Below, in pieces: positions 1 to 13,369 of a stretch of DNA of 64,000 nucleotides. The translations under genes were made by a program, and so were the position numbers. The notes under the pieces were generated by a model. It searched no databases and was not told where the DNA came from. It was given only the letters and a program-made list of their open reading frames with translations. Every line of letters begins with the position of its first letter. Position 1 is the stretch's first letter. The stretch lies in the NCBI GenBank assembly GCA_009823395.1, contig CM020503.1, forward strand, positions 7,893,001 to 7,957,000, written 5' to 3'. The stretch is from Thamnaconus septentrionalis (lineage: Eukaryota > Chordata > Actinopteri > Tetraodontiformes > Monacanthidae).

Positions 1-278
1 GCCATCAATATCATTTGAATACAGAGCATCAGGTCAAGGTTACTTGTTAACCACTTTCTGTGCCATGGCCTGATAATCAATATGCAAAACCTCTGTGAAG
101 AATGTTAAGAGTGTTCTCAGTGTTGCATTATTTAGAATGAAAGACAGATGAAACTGGGTGAATGATGATGGACCATTAAATGGAGCTACTACCCGAGGCC
201 ATTTTTCTGTGGCTTCTTAATTATTGCTTGGGAAGATAATTACTAATTGATATATTTTGGATTTCTTCTGACCCTCAG

Positions 279-2624
279 GTGCGACTCCAGGCAGCTTAAA
301 GAGGATTTGAAGACTTTTTATTTCTCGCCGCCGGCATGGCTGCGAACATGATGGCCTGTCCCAACATCTGGCCCGGGGAGGAGCAGCCGTCGCTGCTGGA
401 CCAGGAAGCATCTCTCTCTCTGTCCAACCAGGCGGCCGACTCTGAGCCGTGCCTCCCCGTCAGGGCCGAGCAGCCGGCCCACGGCAGCAGCCCGGCCGAG
501 TCCAGGCCTCCGCGCAGCAAATCCAAAGGCGAGCTGGTGATCGTCATCAACGAGAGGCTGAAAAACGGTGAGTGTGACCGCCGCGCTGCCGTGACCATTC
601 CAGCGAAGCAGCCATCGCAGCTGCTGAATCAGCTCAGCTCAGCCGCCCTCCGTCCGTTTTGTCCTTCACGCGTCAGGTAACGGGATCCACTCCGCAGCGG
701 GCGACGGCTCCTCGCCGGTCATCTCCTCCCCCCCCAGGAGGCAGCACTCCATCTCCTACCCGCACCACGGCAAGACCAGGAAGGGCAGCAGGGCCAGCTC
801 CATTGGCTACACCGCCTTCTCGCCGCGGCCGTCGCTCTCGCGCCACTCCAGCATCGCCACCAACCCCCCGCTGGACCGCACCAAAGTCAAGGACTACCTC
901 CTCCTGTCAGTGCTGGCCTGCTTCTGCCCCGTCTGGCCCATAAACATCGTGGGATTCGTCTACTCCATCATGGTAAGACCCAGGAGGGGGAACCCACAAC
1001 CCGGCTTTAGCCTAGTGTTGTGAGCGTAAGGCAGCTCTGACGTGGCGGTTTTGGTTCTTTGCCTCCTAGTCCAAGAACAGCCTGGAGCAGGGCAACCTGG
1101 ACGGCGCCGTGCGTCTGGGTCGCGTGGCCAAGATGCTGTCCGTGGTGTCGCTGGTCGGGGGGACGGTCATCATCATCGCCTGCATTGTCAACCTGGCCAG
1201 TGAGTCTCCCCCTAATTTTGACCTTTGAACCGTTGTCCTTGTACCCCCAAAACACCCCCCCACTGTTGTTTTTTTGGGGCTATTTTATTTTCAGTTTTAT
1301 ATATGCAATGTATACAAACCAGTCAATATACCAACAGTATACAGGCAAAAAACTACCAGAGAAGGAACCTTGCCACCCAAAGAACAAAAAAACTTTCTTA
1401 ATTACTTGATTATAAGAGATTTGCCAATATGGTCTCATTATGGCTGCTAAATTTTCAGAAAGGATTTTCTGAGACAATATGTTATTTTTTCCCCAGGGGG
1501 ATGCAACTATTCATTTCAATAGACCACCTGTCAATAAGAAGAGGGAAATCAAATTTCCAGATACTGCAATGCACTTCTTCACTTGCCCCACATCAAGCAA
1601 CTTCCTTGAATTTGAGTTGTGCGTTGTTTAGCTAGCCGCAAACACGTATCAAATTCTCCAGAAGACACAATTACACTGCAACTTTAACTTCAGTGATCTT
1701 GGTTACAGTGGTGCTGATGTCATGCCCGAGAGGCTTCACTTTAGTACAGTGCAAAAGGAACCAACTTCAGTGTCACATATCTGTTGTTGTTTCTGACTTT
1801 GCCACATGAGAATATTTAGCTCTGTTAGCACAATCTGCATCTCGCTGATGGCGCTACGCTGCGGCTAACTCCCGTCGCACGCACGTGTCTTTGCGCGTTG
1901 CAGCACTTTAGGAGCCTGCGTCGACGTTCCACTGCGCTCAGAACATATTAGTTCCAATTGTGCCGGTCACATTTGCATTTTCTGACATGTGATTCCATGT
2001 GCACGGCCGGCCTCCGGCTGCAGCCGACTGCGTGACTCAGTTCAGCGTGGGTCCGTCTGCACAGCGACGCGTGTCATCCGCTCTCTGCGCAGAATGTGAA
2101 GTCTTGTTCTGTCCTTGATTTGTCTGTATGCATATCAATATATAGATTTCCATAATGCATGATGATGTGTCAGACCTGCCCACTGGACTTTTCAACATGC
2201 ATTTATTATATTTAACTGAATGAATTCTGGTAAAATATCAGATGGTCATAAGGTGTAATATGAAGGGACTCGTTGGGTTTTTTTGTCTTTCTGTCGATAG
2301 AATTCACTAACAGCATGAAGGCTCAGGCAGTTTCTCTCTTTTGGAAATTGCGTGTTCCTCATCTGCCCCAGGGTTCTGAATGCAAACAGTCGCAGCCTGT
2401 TGGTTCTCATCAGGCTGAGAGACGCCTCAATCAGCCTAATTACTCCGGCAGCCATCGCTCACGCAAGCCAAGTTTCAGGGCTCTGGGACGTCGTAACTTC
2501 TGCTCTCCTCATTATATAAGTGTCCTCTGTGGTCTGCGGCGAGCTTGATACGCCCACACTGAGTCACAGCTCCCTCCTCTAATTTGCTTCCTTTTCCTTT
2601 TTTTCAGTCAACGTGAAAACCTGA
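279..2624 (+). CDS. prrt2: PRRT2-like proline-rich transmembrane protein (CD225/dispanin family), 4 coding exons
   Basis: Coding exons are 336-567, 677-972, 1070-1199 and 2608-2624 (TGA 2622-2624). All introns are GT-AG, phases close, and the product is 224 residues. A splice acceptor at 277-278 means 279-335 is 5' UTR and an upstream non-coding exon lies outside the window. Residues 1-148 are Ser/Pro/basic-rich and probably cytosolic. The first hydrophobic segment is about 151-175 and carries the family signature [14 protein letters not shown] loop with [18 protein letters not shown] follows, then the second segment at about 199-219 and a short tail. In mammals PRRT2 is a presynaptic protein that binds SNAREs and AMPA-receptor components and tunes transmitter release. 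The two-segment C-terminus matches PRRT2 ([24 protein letters not shown] in human is closest in memory) better than TMEM233, TRARG1 or PRRT1. The N-terminus is much shorter than in the human protein (340 aa). The convergent doc2a neighbour supports the assignment. Confidence 0.88.
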
Positions 2625-4402
2625 TACCGGACACGGCAACTGACCGCCTGGCCCGCACCTGCACCGCCGTCTTTACTGCCTAGTCATTAACCTGGATGTC
2701 CGAAACAAAACACGCACCCGACATACAGTGCTTACTTCGATTTCTTGCGATCTCTATCAATCCCCTCGGCCAATGGGAGGAAATGACATATGCAAATGCT
2801 GCCAATGGGGAGTCAAAGAGGGTGGGATGGGTGGGGTGGGTGGGGGATGGTTCTGTCTGTGACTGTAGGACACGGAGAGCTCCTTTGTATTCTGGGTATT
2901 GTGCGCATCAGCGACGGCTCCTCAAAGACTCATCATCAGCCGCAGCAGCGAACTGAACTCAGGCCAAGTGGGGAAAAAACAAAGAAAAAACCCCCAGAGG
3001 AACCACATGAGCTGGGTTACAGGACCACCTCCTCAGCATCAGCAACACACCTGCCAAACAAACAAACAAACAAACAAATTCTGCCCCTCCCCTTCCCTTC
3101 TTCGCACCACGGACAGACCTCACTTTGCCGTTTTTGTTTTTATTTACTTTTCTTTGAGTGGGAAGAAGCGGCAGCCAAGAAGTGGAGAAGGATGAGCGCC
3201 GCGCCGCTCTGCGCGGCTCTGCGCGACTCTCGCCTCGTGTCTTGAGACGGAGCACGCGGATGAAGAGGAGGCTCGGAGGGATTATGGGAAGGCAAAGTCA
3301 TCACCGCAAGAGAATTTCAATGTGCCAACAAACAGAACAATCTAATCACTGGATGGGGTTTGTGGAGCGGAAACGTTTTTACTGCTTAACTTCTGCTTCA
3401 CCTCCACTCAACGCCACTGTGAGCCGGGTGGTGGGGGAGGGGTGGATGGGTGGATAGATGGACGGACGGACAGACAGACCTTCCACCAACACCCCCCCCA
3501 CCCCCACCCCCTTTTCTGTAGCAAGACACTCGGCCGTCATTTTACAGCGTAGCTAACTGTGTCGTCTACAGCCTTTTGATAACGTTTGTAAGACATATTT
3601 TTCGAAGCTGCAAAACCTTTCTTGTCGTCGTCGTGGACAGCTGGTGGTGGAATTTGTGTACATATGGGCAACACTGTTTGTTTAGCAAATGGAAATGGCT
3701 TGTGATTGCAGTCAAAAGCCTCCCACAGCCTGCATCCACAGGCAGCTTGTCGAGTCTGAAGTTATTATTTTGTCCTTCGCTGCTGAGAAGCTGTCTTTCA
3801 GTGCCGAGTCGATGAAACTGGATTCGGGCATCTTTGAATTTATTGGTTTACTTAGATATAGGACTCGTTTAAAAAAATATGTATCATTATACTTATTATG
3901 ATTATTAGCTCACTTGTGTATCCTTGACTAACCTAATATTTATCTACCTGTGATTCTCACTGTGATCTGAAAAAAAAAAAAATCAACAACTTTGGTATCA
4001 CTGGAGAAACTCTCCTGATTTACTATATTCTGGATTTTTTTTTAAAAAAAAAACAATTGTGCACAGAGCCAATGCTGTTTGGCGTCACATGCTCACCGTT
4101 TGTTAGTGATATGTAGTAAGTTGCAATTATGAGTTGCAATCATGATTTGATGTATTCTGCCAATACTAATCTCAATATTATAATATTATTCTCTAGCTGA
4201 TGAGTTAGCGTAGTTTGAACCTGCAGTAGGCTGGAAGCCGTGGGGGAGCGTCCGTCGGGCTTCTCCAACTTCTTTGTGGTTACTGGCATGATGTCCTTTA
4301 TTTTGTTTTTTTTATAAAATCAATGTCAGTGACAGAAGTTGGCATTTGCAAAGATGGGCTGGCACTTTGAATATTGTACGTCTGCAGCACATTCCTAATA
4401 AA
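2625..4402 (+). other. prrt2: 3' UTR of prrt2-like gene, ending at AATAAA
   Basis: The last coding exon runs past the stop at 2624 without an obvious donor. A canonical AATAAA hexamer sits at 4397-4402, about 28 bases before a (GT)n tract. The 1.8-kb interval has no convincing coding exon and contains several T/A-rich runs, as expected for a long neuronal 3' UTR. The extent is inferred from the hexamer only. Confidence 0.6.
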
Positions 4403-4428
4403 GACACAATGCATGCAAAACACTGCTG

Positions 4429-4430
<2 letters not shown>

Positions 4431-4460
<30 letters not shown>
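4431..4460. repeat. (GT)15 microsatellite
   Basis: Perfect GT dinucleotide run just downstream of the prrt2 polyadenylation hexamer. Confidence 0.95.
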
Positions 4461-4463
<3 letters not shown>

Positions 4464-7027
4464 GGGGGGCCACGTTCAGAGATTAAGAAGCAGAAGAAGA
4501 GCAGAATCGTGAGTCAGGGACGGAGAAAAGGAAAAGCAGAGTGAAGCATCCTCGCCGCTGTCCACGCTGTGATTGTTGGTGAGCTGCAGGGATTTAAAGC
4601 GTGTGCTGTTGTCAAGCAGCCGAGCTGAGTGGGCAGAGCAAAGTGCCACTGGGAGAAACCTGGAGACATAAATACACCGATCAGGAGGCTGTGACGAGAG
4701 AGTTTTAATTCCCCGGGGATTTTGAACTACTCTAAAAGCTATTGCTTATACATGGGCTGTCTATTTTTCTTCTTTTTAAACGATGGGAGGTTAAAAAAAA
4801 AAAAAGGCTTTGATCTTTGCATGAAAACTGAAATTATTTAAATTTACATACATGTAAGATGTCTTACAACTCAGTAGAGCAAGTGCAAACTGGAGGAAGT
4901 TAAGTTATGCTTGTGCGCGTGAATAAGTGATATCAACATTACAGCAGTTCTGAGCAAAATGAACTGCGATTCTGAGGTCATGAAGTGATGAAACATTACT
5001 AACATTCTATCTTTAAGCACAGCTCCCAACACAGTGGTTATTAAATTATATTTTGGTAACGCTGGTGAAAACATAGGTTGGCTAACAAAATCAGACACCA
5101 AGAGCCTCAGAGTTCAGGATGCAGTTGAAGTCGTTTAATTCAGGAGAATGTGTGGCTGACATGAGTTCATTTTTTTCTTCTAGAAAAAAGTAAACACAAA
5201 TATATGACTGAACTCAACAAATTCAATTCTAGACAATATAAATATCACAAATTAAATGAACCAGAATGCCACAGCATCAACTTAAACAAATATGTGAAGC
5301 AAGAACTCGCAAAGAACACAGTGCCAAACAACGACGCTGGTTTGGTGGACGGCCGCAGGTGCAGTGAGAGGAAGACACACCTGCAGCCACTCACATTTAT
5401 GCCTTCTAGAAGGAGGGATCCACCTCTTCCTCCTCCTCTTCCTTTGACTCTTCACTCCAGTGGCAGTGTCATGAAAATGCAGCAACAACCTTCAATATAA
5501 GAAAAAATGAACATGAGTACGTCAGCCTTTGAGTGCAACCTGTTTGGAGGTGGTACATTCCCAGTGCTGAGAGTGAAACAAAAGCAGCTGAAGTTGCAGA
5601 CATGACGAGAAGCTCTCAACGTCTGACAACAGCAAATTTACCCGTCAGAGCAACGTTAACATTCTGACAGCAAAAGGCATTTTCTCTTTCCCTGCACTCA
5701 GCTAATTTTCACCGCTGAGTATAAAATGGATGGTGGCTCGGACGTCGGGGGAGGGGGGGGGGGGGTGTGTGGTTGGATCAGCATGTGAGACAGGGTCACA
5801 TCCAGATGCAGTAAGTGGGTCAGGGATTATCCAGCCGGGTCACATAAACACTGAGGCTGTGAGTCAACTTGGCAGCGTTCGGATGCATCATGATCACCCT
5901 GTCGGCCCGCATCCCCGCCTGTGGCATTAACGAGCCGCACCGACCTGTGGCCACGCTGCTCGCTGGCTGCCTCGGAAAAAAACTCAGAGAAAAAAACCCC
6001 ACAGACAATGATTTGGAGCATTGCCTTGACTAAAAATATCTGTGTGGGCAGATCATTAAAATTTCCTTGACGTTTATAAGTTTTAAAAAACAAGACGAAA
6101 GCCTCAAATGATATGAAGGTTACAGTTTAGTTAAAGTAGCCCAGCAGTAATTTTCTTCAAGGGAACAGTGGGAGCCAACATCGTGTTGGTGAGCTGTTTG
6201 TTTTCCCTGTAAAGTGAAGGAAGGCAGAAGAATATGATGATGTCTGTGTTACCAGGGCTCCATGCATCCAGGGACTGACTCACTGCACATAGAAAGACAG
6301 ATGTGTTTAGGTGGGATTGCTTGTGTGGACGTAGTTCCAGTGATGAGGGAAGAGGCAGCTACAGCAGGATGGCAGATCCAAACAGCTCCCAACAACAAAG
6401 TCTTGAAGGTAGAGATGTTTTTTTAGTGTTTCATTTCTTCTGATTCTTTTAAAGTATAGATTTTTTTCCTTTTTAGACAAAATCATATTAGGAGCATTAG
6501 GATGATGAAAAAACAAAACAAAACTATTGCTACAAACCTCTTCATTTTGAACAACATCAGCAGAACCTGAAACCATGAGGACAAATAGTGCTGGTGACTT
6601 TATATCACTAATGGCACCACCAAGGCCTTCACACTCAGGCCACGCCTCCTCCTTCATTTTTATATATATGCCTTATATTTCAGTTGCTATGTTGTGTTTT
6701 TCCTGACATATTCAGGTGTGCTGTGTGTTGTATCTTAATATGTCAGTTGTCTGGAAGCACAATTCAATGGAAGTGTGGCTGCAGTGACTAATTTTCCACG
6801 GAAGGCCGTACATCTCGGTCAAAGCATTGATTAATTATTCAGCTCCATCATTTGTGTTCATGCATCAGTCTACAGGTGTCCTCTCAACCTTCTTGTCAAC
6901 TGGGTTGGTTTCTAAGTAAGCCCTCTCACAGGCAGTATGCTCAACACATAGATACTAAGAAACAGTTAATGTTGGTTTTTAAAAACCATATTAATGGACT
7001 TCTGAGAACTCTTGAGGCAGGATTTCT
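4461..7027. other. Intergenic, no gene recognised
   Basis: Between the prrt2 3' end and the tandem duplication I found no exon with acceptable splice sites and family similarity. A poly-G/T run (about 5749-5769) could form a G-quadruplex. The short open frames here have no recognisable content. Confidence 0.6.
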
Positions 7028-9701
7028 TCTTACTGCAAAATAGGTTCACGTGAAAACAAGAAATAGATACGACACAATTGTTCTCCTAAAACAATAATAC
7101 GTCAAAGTAATGAAACATGCCTTGGGTCTCTTGAGTCCCTCAAACAGGTGCTGTGTATAAGAAAGCAACAGCTCTCTGTCTTTTCAGGGAAAAGCCAATT
7201 GTTTCCTTTTGATTAATTGTCTGTTAAAGTTCCCGCTGACGGGCGTGTGGAGAAAATAACACGTTCAATATCTGTAATTCATGCAAATCTACTCATAAAT
7301 CTTTCCAGCCATGTTATGATTGAGTGTGATTGAATAGCTTTATAATATCTGCATGAGCCTTAATTAAAATATGACGTGAGCTTCAGGCTCATATTAACCC
7401 ATTATTCTTGCACAGCTTGCTCAACTCTTCATCACCATCTTGGCCACAGGTGGCAGTGTTGCTCACAGTTGACTCATTGGCACAGATTCGATTTGCGGCC
7501 TTTAAACTCCCCAACTGTCACAGATCCTGGTTTTACTGCACTTGAGAAACACAAATACTGTGATGTTTGAATTAATCTTTTCTTTCATCGACTCTGTTGG
7601 CGTTGCAACTTTTGCACCAGAGGATTCAGTAAAGATGACTGAAAATGAAGAGACGCATTTGTGGATGTGCAATAAAAAACAAAAACAATTTCAGCACTTG
7701 GTGCAGACAGCCAGATGGTGTGTGTCTCCAATCCAATCCAATATTGTGTGTCTGGTGTCTCTCAGTATCTTCATCACCATCCATTAGCCCGTGTGTGTGC
7801 GTGTGTCTGTCTGTCTGTCTGTGTGTGTGTGTGTGTGTGTGTCTGCACTGGTGCTGGCACCTGTCCCTGCCGAGAGGATCCAGCTCCAGTTTGAATAAAT
7901 GTTTGTGCTTTCACAGAAATGTGCAGGGCTTAAACCACTGGATTTGAGAATAATCCTCCCTCAGCAAACATGACTGGCCAGATCCCCCGCCTTTCAATCT
8001 GGGTTATTAGAGGCATTCTGCATCACCAGAAAGTGTGTTTTTCTTCCATAATGTGTGCTTTGTGGAATTTGATTTACATATAATTATATATTTCCTGTTA
8101 AACCCCCTCCTTCATTTAGATATTACTTAAGCCTCTTATCATTTGGATTTGATTAAACTTCACCGCTGAGTGCATCTCTGCGCATGATTCAGAGTGCAGT
8201 TCGACTATTACACTTTTTAATAATCAAGCTTTCGCCCTTGAATCAATCTTTCTCAGAACTGGTCTTTACATATATCAGATGTCTCACATTGGCATTTCAT
8301 TTACACCTATTAAAACCAACATTCACTCTTTCAGGATCTCTGCGTAAGTTTTCTGCAGGGCATGATTACCGTTGTATTTTACACACTGAATGCTTTTGTC
8401 ACATGTGCATCATTAGGTTTTACATCGTTTGCCTGCTCTGTTGTATGAATTCATCCTGGGTCAAAACTAGCAAACGTGCACATGTTGTAAATATTGTTGT
8501 GTGTACGTTACACATGCCATTCACAAGCTAATTAGATGTGATCCAAGGCCAAGTTGAACTTATTTGGGCTCAACGCTATGCAAACAATAGTCTGATGGGA
8601 ACTGTGTTTGTAAGATGCATGTCATGGACGATGACACCAGCCAGACTTAACTTTGCTGACAGTTGATTTGACTGAATTAATGAATTAAATGGCCATTAAT
8701 CATTCCAGCGAGGGTCAACTCAAACGTTGCAGGTCACAACACTCTAACAATCACTGATTTGGTTGTGACTGGAAGTCTTCAGCGCCTTGTTCATGTCTCC
8801 AGTTCTTGAGCATTTTCCCCAAGTGACTGGATTCATGTTTTTCTGAATTTTGGTGATAAAACATTTTATTCAAACAAATGTCACCACAAATGCTATTATA
8901 TCTGATGCTATTGTGCCTCAGAAAAAGCCTGGAGGCACAAAAGCTCCTTCAGCGGAGATTATAGCTATGAAGATAAATTGTGCTGATACATCTGGAAGCT
9001 GTTCTGCCAGTTTCAGTTTGGTGCTGAGTAAAATGTTTTATATTTGCTGTTTTTTCCCCTGACAGATGTTGCCTGCGACAGATCACTGGTGTCAGAGTTG
9101 AGTCTGACGTTAATGACTCAGACACTGCCAACCCCACACTGTGACGCTCTGTGTCCCATCTGCGATCTGGGTCACAGAGCTTCGTTGTGTTTATCAGAAT
9201 CACCCTGATGTCCCGAAGGCCGATGCTGCAACCTCTGACCTCAATGTAAAACGAGAACAAGCAAAAGGCTCAATAAAGTGTGGATTCAATCGATCGATTT
9301 CATTGGTCATAGCAATCTGAAAAAGTCATAATCCAAAATCACAGGCCATGGCTTAGAAAATAGTAGAATATAGACAAAAATGCTGTTATCTAAATGTTTT
9401 TTGTTTAAAATCATTGGGTTTGAATTAAATTTAAAGTTTAAAATTAGTTGCTGATAAACTTCTCAATTGTTTTGCATTGGCTTGCCTATGCTTTTGTTAT
9501 TTTTAAACTAAAATGGAAATGCGAAAAGATTGACGACATACATCAATTAGAATTAAAATCGGAACATTGAGTATTCAATACAGATCAAAATGATGCCCAT
9601 TATTAGAGCGCGCGGGACGATGGTAAGTGTCACAAGGTAAGTCTTGACACCTGAGACACCTGCTGGATCACTGTGCCACACGCCAGTCAGAAAAGAGGCT
9701 G
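7028..9701. repeat. Tandem duplication, copy 1 (2674 bp)
   Basis: Starts at TCTTACTGCAAAATAGG and ends at CAGAAAAGAGGCTG. The whole block recurs head-to-tail at 9702-12381 with only scattered substitutions, small indels and a different GT/TCTG tract length. It holds no recognisable gene: the reading frames present in both copies are not protein-like and simply reflect the duplication. Copies may be a true local duplication or an unmerged pair of alleles in the assembly. Confidence 0.95.
7791..7842. repeat. GT/TCTG compound microsatellite inside copy 1
   Basis: GT run interrupted by CTGT repeats. The equivalent tract in copy 2 (10463-10521) is longer. Confidence 0.9.
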
Positions 9702-12381
9702 TCTTACTGCAAAATAGGTTCACGTGAAAACAAGAAATAGATCTGACACAATTGTTCTCCTAAAACAATAATACGTCAAAGTAATGAAACATGCCTTGGG
9801 TCTCTTGAGTCCCTCAAACAGGTGCTGTGTATAAGAAAGCAACAGCTCTCTGTCTTTTCAGGGAAAAGCCAATTGTTTCCTTTTGATTAATTGTCTGTTA
9901 AAGTTCCCGCTGACGGGCGTGTGGAGAAAATAACACGTTCAATATCTGTAATTAATGCAAATCTACTCATAAATCTTTCCAGCCATGTTATGATTGAGTG
10001 TGATTGAATAGCTTTATAATATCTGCATGAGCCTTAATTAAAATATGACGTGAGCTTCAGGCTCATATTAACCCATTATTCTTGCACAGCTTGCTCAACT
10101 CTTCATCACCATCTTGGCCACAGGTGGCAGTGTTGCTCTGATTGACTCATTGGCACAGATTCGATTTCTTGACCTTTAAACTCCCCAACTGTCACAGATC
10201 CTGGTTTTACTGCACTTGAGAAACACAAATACTGTGATGTTTGAATTAATCTTTTCTTTCATCGACTCTGTTGGCGTTGCAACTTTTGCACCAGAGGATT
10301 CAGTAAAGATGACTGAAAATGAAGAGACGCATTTGTGGATGTGCAATAAAAACAAAAACAATTTCAGCACTTGGTGCAGACAGCCAGATGGTGTGTGTCT
10401 CAATCAATCCAATATTGTGTGTCTGGTGTCTCTCAGTATCTTCATCACCATCCATTAGCCCCGTGTGTGTGCGTGTGTCTGTCTGTCTGTCTGTCTGTGT
10501 GTGTGTGTGTGTGTGTGTGTCTGCACTGGTGCTGGCACCTGTCCCTACCGAGAGGATCCAGCTCCAGTTTGAATAAATGTTTGTGCTTTCACAGAAATGT
10601 GCAGGGCTTAAACCACTGGATTTGAGAATAATCCTCCCTCAGCAAACATGACTGGCCAGATCCCCCGCCTTTCAATCTGGGTTATTAGAGGCATTCTGCA
10701 TCACCAGAAAGTGTGTTTTCTTCCATAATGTGTGCTTTGTGGAATTTGATTTACATATAATTATATATTTCCTGTTAAACCCCCTCCTTCATTTAGATAT
10801 TACTTAAGCCTCTTATCATTTGGATTTGATTAAACTTCACCGCTGAGTGCATCTCTGCGCATGATTCAAGTGCAGTTCGACTATTACACTTTTTAATAAT
10901 CAAGCTTTAGCCCTTGAATCAATCTTTCTCAGAACTGGTCTTTACATATATCAGATGTCTCACATTGGCATTTCATTTACACCTATTAAAACCAACATTC
11001 ACTCTTTCAGGATCTCTCGTAAGTTTTCTGCAGGGCATGATTACCGTTGTATTTTACACACTGAATGCTTTTGTCACATGTGCATCATTAGGTTTTACGT
11101 TGTTTGCCTGCTCTGTTGTATGAATTCATCCTGGGTCAAAACTAGCAAACGTGCACATGTTGTAAATATTGTTGTGTGTACGTTACACATGCCATTCACA
11201 AGCTAATTAGATGTGATCCAAGGCCAAGTTGAACTTATTTGGGCTCAACGCTATGCAAACAATAGTCTGATGGGAACTGTGTTTGTAAGATGCATGTCAT
11301 GGACGATGACACCAGCCAGACGCAACTTTGCTGACAGTTGATTTGACTGAATTAATGAATTAAATGGCCATTAATCATTCCAGCGAGGGTCAACTCAAAC
11401 GTTGCAGGTCACAACACTCTAACAATCACTGATTTGGTTGTGACTGGAAGTCTTCAGCGCCTTGTTCATGTCTCCAGTTCTTGAGCATTTTCCCCAAGTG
11501 ACTGGATTCATGTTTTTCTGAATTTTGGTGATAAAACATTTTATTCAAACAAATGTCACCACAAATGCTATTATATCTGATGCTATTGTGCCTCAGAAAA
11601 AGCCTGGAGGGCACAAAAGCTCCTTCAGCGGAGATTATAGCTATGAAGATAAATTGTGCTGATACATCTGGAAGCTGTTCTGCCAGTTTCAGTTTGGTGC
11701 TGAGTAAAATGTTTTATATTTGCTGTTTTTTCCCCTGACAGATGTTGCCTGCGACAGATCACTGGTGTCAGAGTTGAGTCTGACGTTAATGACTCAGACA
11801 CTGCCAACCCCACACTGTGACGCTCTGTTTCCCATCTGCGATCTGGGTCACAGAGCTTCGTTGTGTTTATCAGAATCACCCTGATGTCCCGAAGGCCGAT
11901 GCTGCAACCTCTGACCTCAATGTAAAACGAGAACAAGCAAAAGGCTCAATAAAGTGTGGATTCAATCGATCGATTTCATTGGTCATAGCAATCTGAAAAA
12001 GTCATAATCCAAAATCACAGGCCATGGCTTAGAAAATAGTAGAATATAGACAAAAATGCTGTTATCTAAATGTTTTTTGTTTAAAATCATTGGGTTTGAA
12101 TTAAATTTAAAGTTTAAAATTAGTTGCTGATAAACTTCTCAATTGTTTTGCATTGGCTTGCCTATGCTTTTGTTATTTTTTAAACTTTAAAATGGAAATG
12201 CGAAAAGATTGACGACATACATCAATTAGAATTAAAAATCGGAACATTGAGTATTCAATACAGATCAAAATGATGCCCATTATTAGAGCGCGCGGGACGA
12301 TGGTAAGTGTCACAAGGTAAGTCTTGACACCTGAGACACCTGCTGGATCACTGTGCCACACGCCAGTCAGAAAAGAGGCTG
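9702..12381. repeat. Tandem duplication, copy 2 (2680 bp)
   Basis: Near-identical to 7028-9701. The offset is 2674 bases at the left junction and the two copies abut with no spacer. Differences include ATACGACAC versus ATCTGACAC near the left end, ATTCATGC versus ATTAATGC, a changed block near 10136-10180, and microsatellite length. Right of 12381 the sequence becomes unique. Confidence 0.95.
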
Positions 12382-13030
12382 CAGTTGCACATCCTGGGGG
12401 CTAGGTGGCAGCATTGGCTTTATTGGCTCGCCACTGAGCCGCCCGTAAAGATTCGAGACTCGAAGAGAACGAGACCGCTTCGGAACGACTGGGAGGAACA
12501 CGGTCAATTAACTTAAGTGTTTTATGGAAAATAAAATAAAATAATAATTATCATAAAAAAACCCAACCATGCGCAATTTAAGTTCCAAAACATCCAACAT
12601 CCAAAGCAAGTACAATATTTATATCCACATATAAACACCAGTGGTATTTTCAGCATGCCTCGAGCAGACTGAGCAAAGACAGAACAAGTAAAGAGAAACC
12701 CTGCAGCTTGGTTAATGCTGTGCAGAATCATCAGACAACACTGTGCTCTATACATCATTCATATTTGTCATTTTAGATAATCAGCAAAGGTTAATATCGT
12801 CCCTCAACTCCTCTCCTGTGACGGAATATTGGGGTCCTCAGTTCGTCACCTGTCACACTGGTGGCGATGCATTAATCAACCGTGAAGAACATAAACGAAA
12901 CCGTCGTCTTTGGAGAAAAAAAAAAGAAAGAAGAAGCAACAACAACATCCGAACATTCAAATAATGATTCAAACACCTCAGGTCACGCACATGAGGACCC
13001 CCCCTCAGCAACACCACATTTGACTTTATT
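12382..13030. other. Intergenic, no gene recognised
   Basis: Unique AT-rich sequence between the duplication and a small inverted-repeat element. It may include the distal 3' UTR of doc2a, but no clear polyadenylation signal was fixed. Confidence 0.5.
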
Positions 13031-13369
13031 GGGATAGTTCACCCAAAACTGACATTTCCCACATTTGCTACTCGTACCTGATGCTGCTGGAGGCTCGAGA
13101 GGCATTTTCTATTCCACATCAGTGTTCTTGCACTGCAGGGAGGCAAAGACTTATACCTAATGGAAGCTTTTCCTGACCAGGAACAAGTTCACCTGTTGCT
13201 GAAACTGCTTTTAAAGTTGGTCGTGAATACTTTTTTGGCTGAAAAATGGTGTCAAGCTTGTCATCTTGAGACAAACAGGGACAGACAGGGACATTTTTGT
13301 ATATTTTTGTTAAAATTTTTGAAATGTCAATTTGCGAGGGAAAATATCAATTTTGAGTGAACTAAACCC
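13031..13369. mobile_element. Short inverted-repeat DNA transposon (MITE)
   Basis: The left end GGGATAGTTCACCCAAAACT and the reverse complement of the right end, GGGTTTAGTTCACTCAAAAT, match over about 20 bases as imperfect terminal inverted repeats. The GATAGTTCACCCAAAA end is a familiar interspersed repeat terminus in fish genomes. At about 339 bp, it has no transposase frame and is non-autonomous. No clean target duplication was seen. It lies in the probable 3' flank of doc2a. Confidence 0.65.

Noticed and set aside
8949..9260. 103-residue frame repeated at 11625-11936
   Set aside because: Preserved in both places only because the whole 2.68-kb block is duplicated; the protein has no domain character.
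13025..13030. AATAAA (minus strand) as the doc2a polyadenylation signal
   Set aside because: It abuts the terminal repeat of a small transposon and was not supported by anything else; left unassigned.
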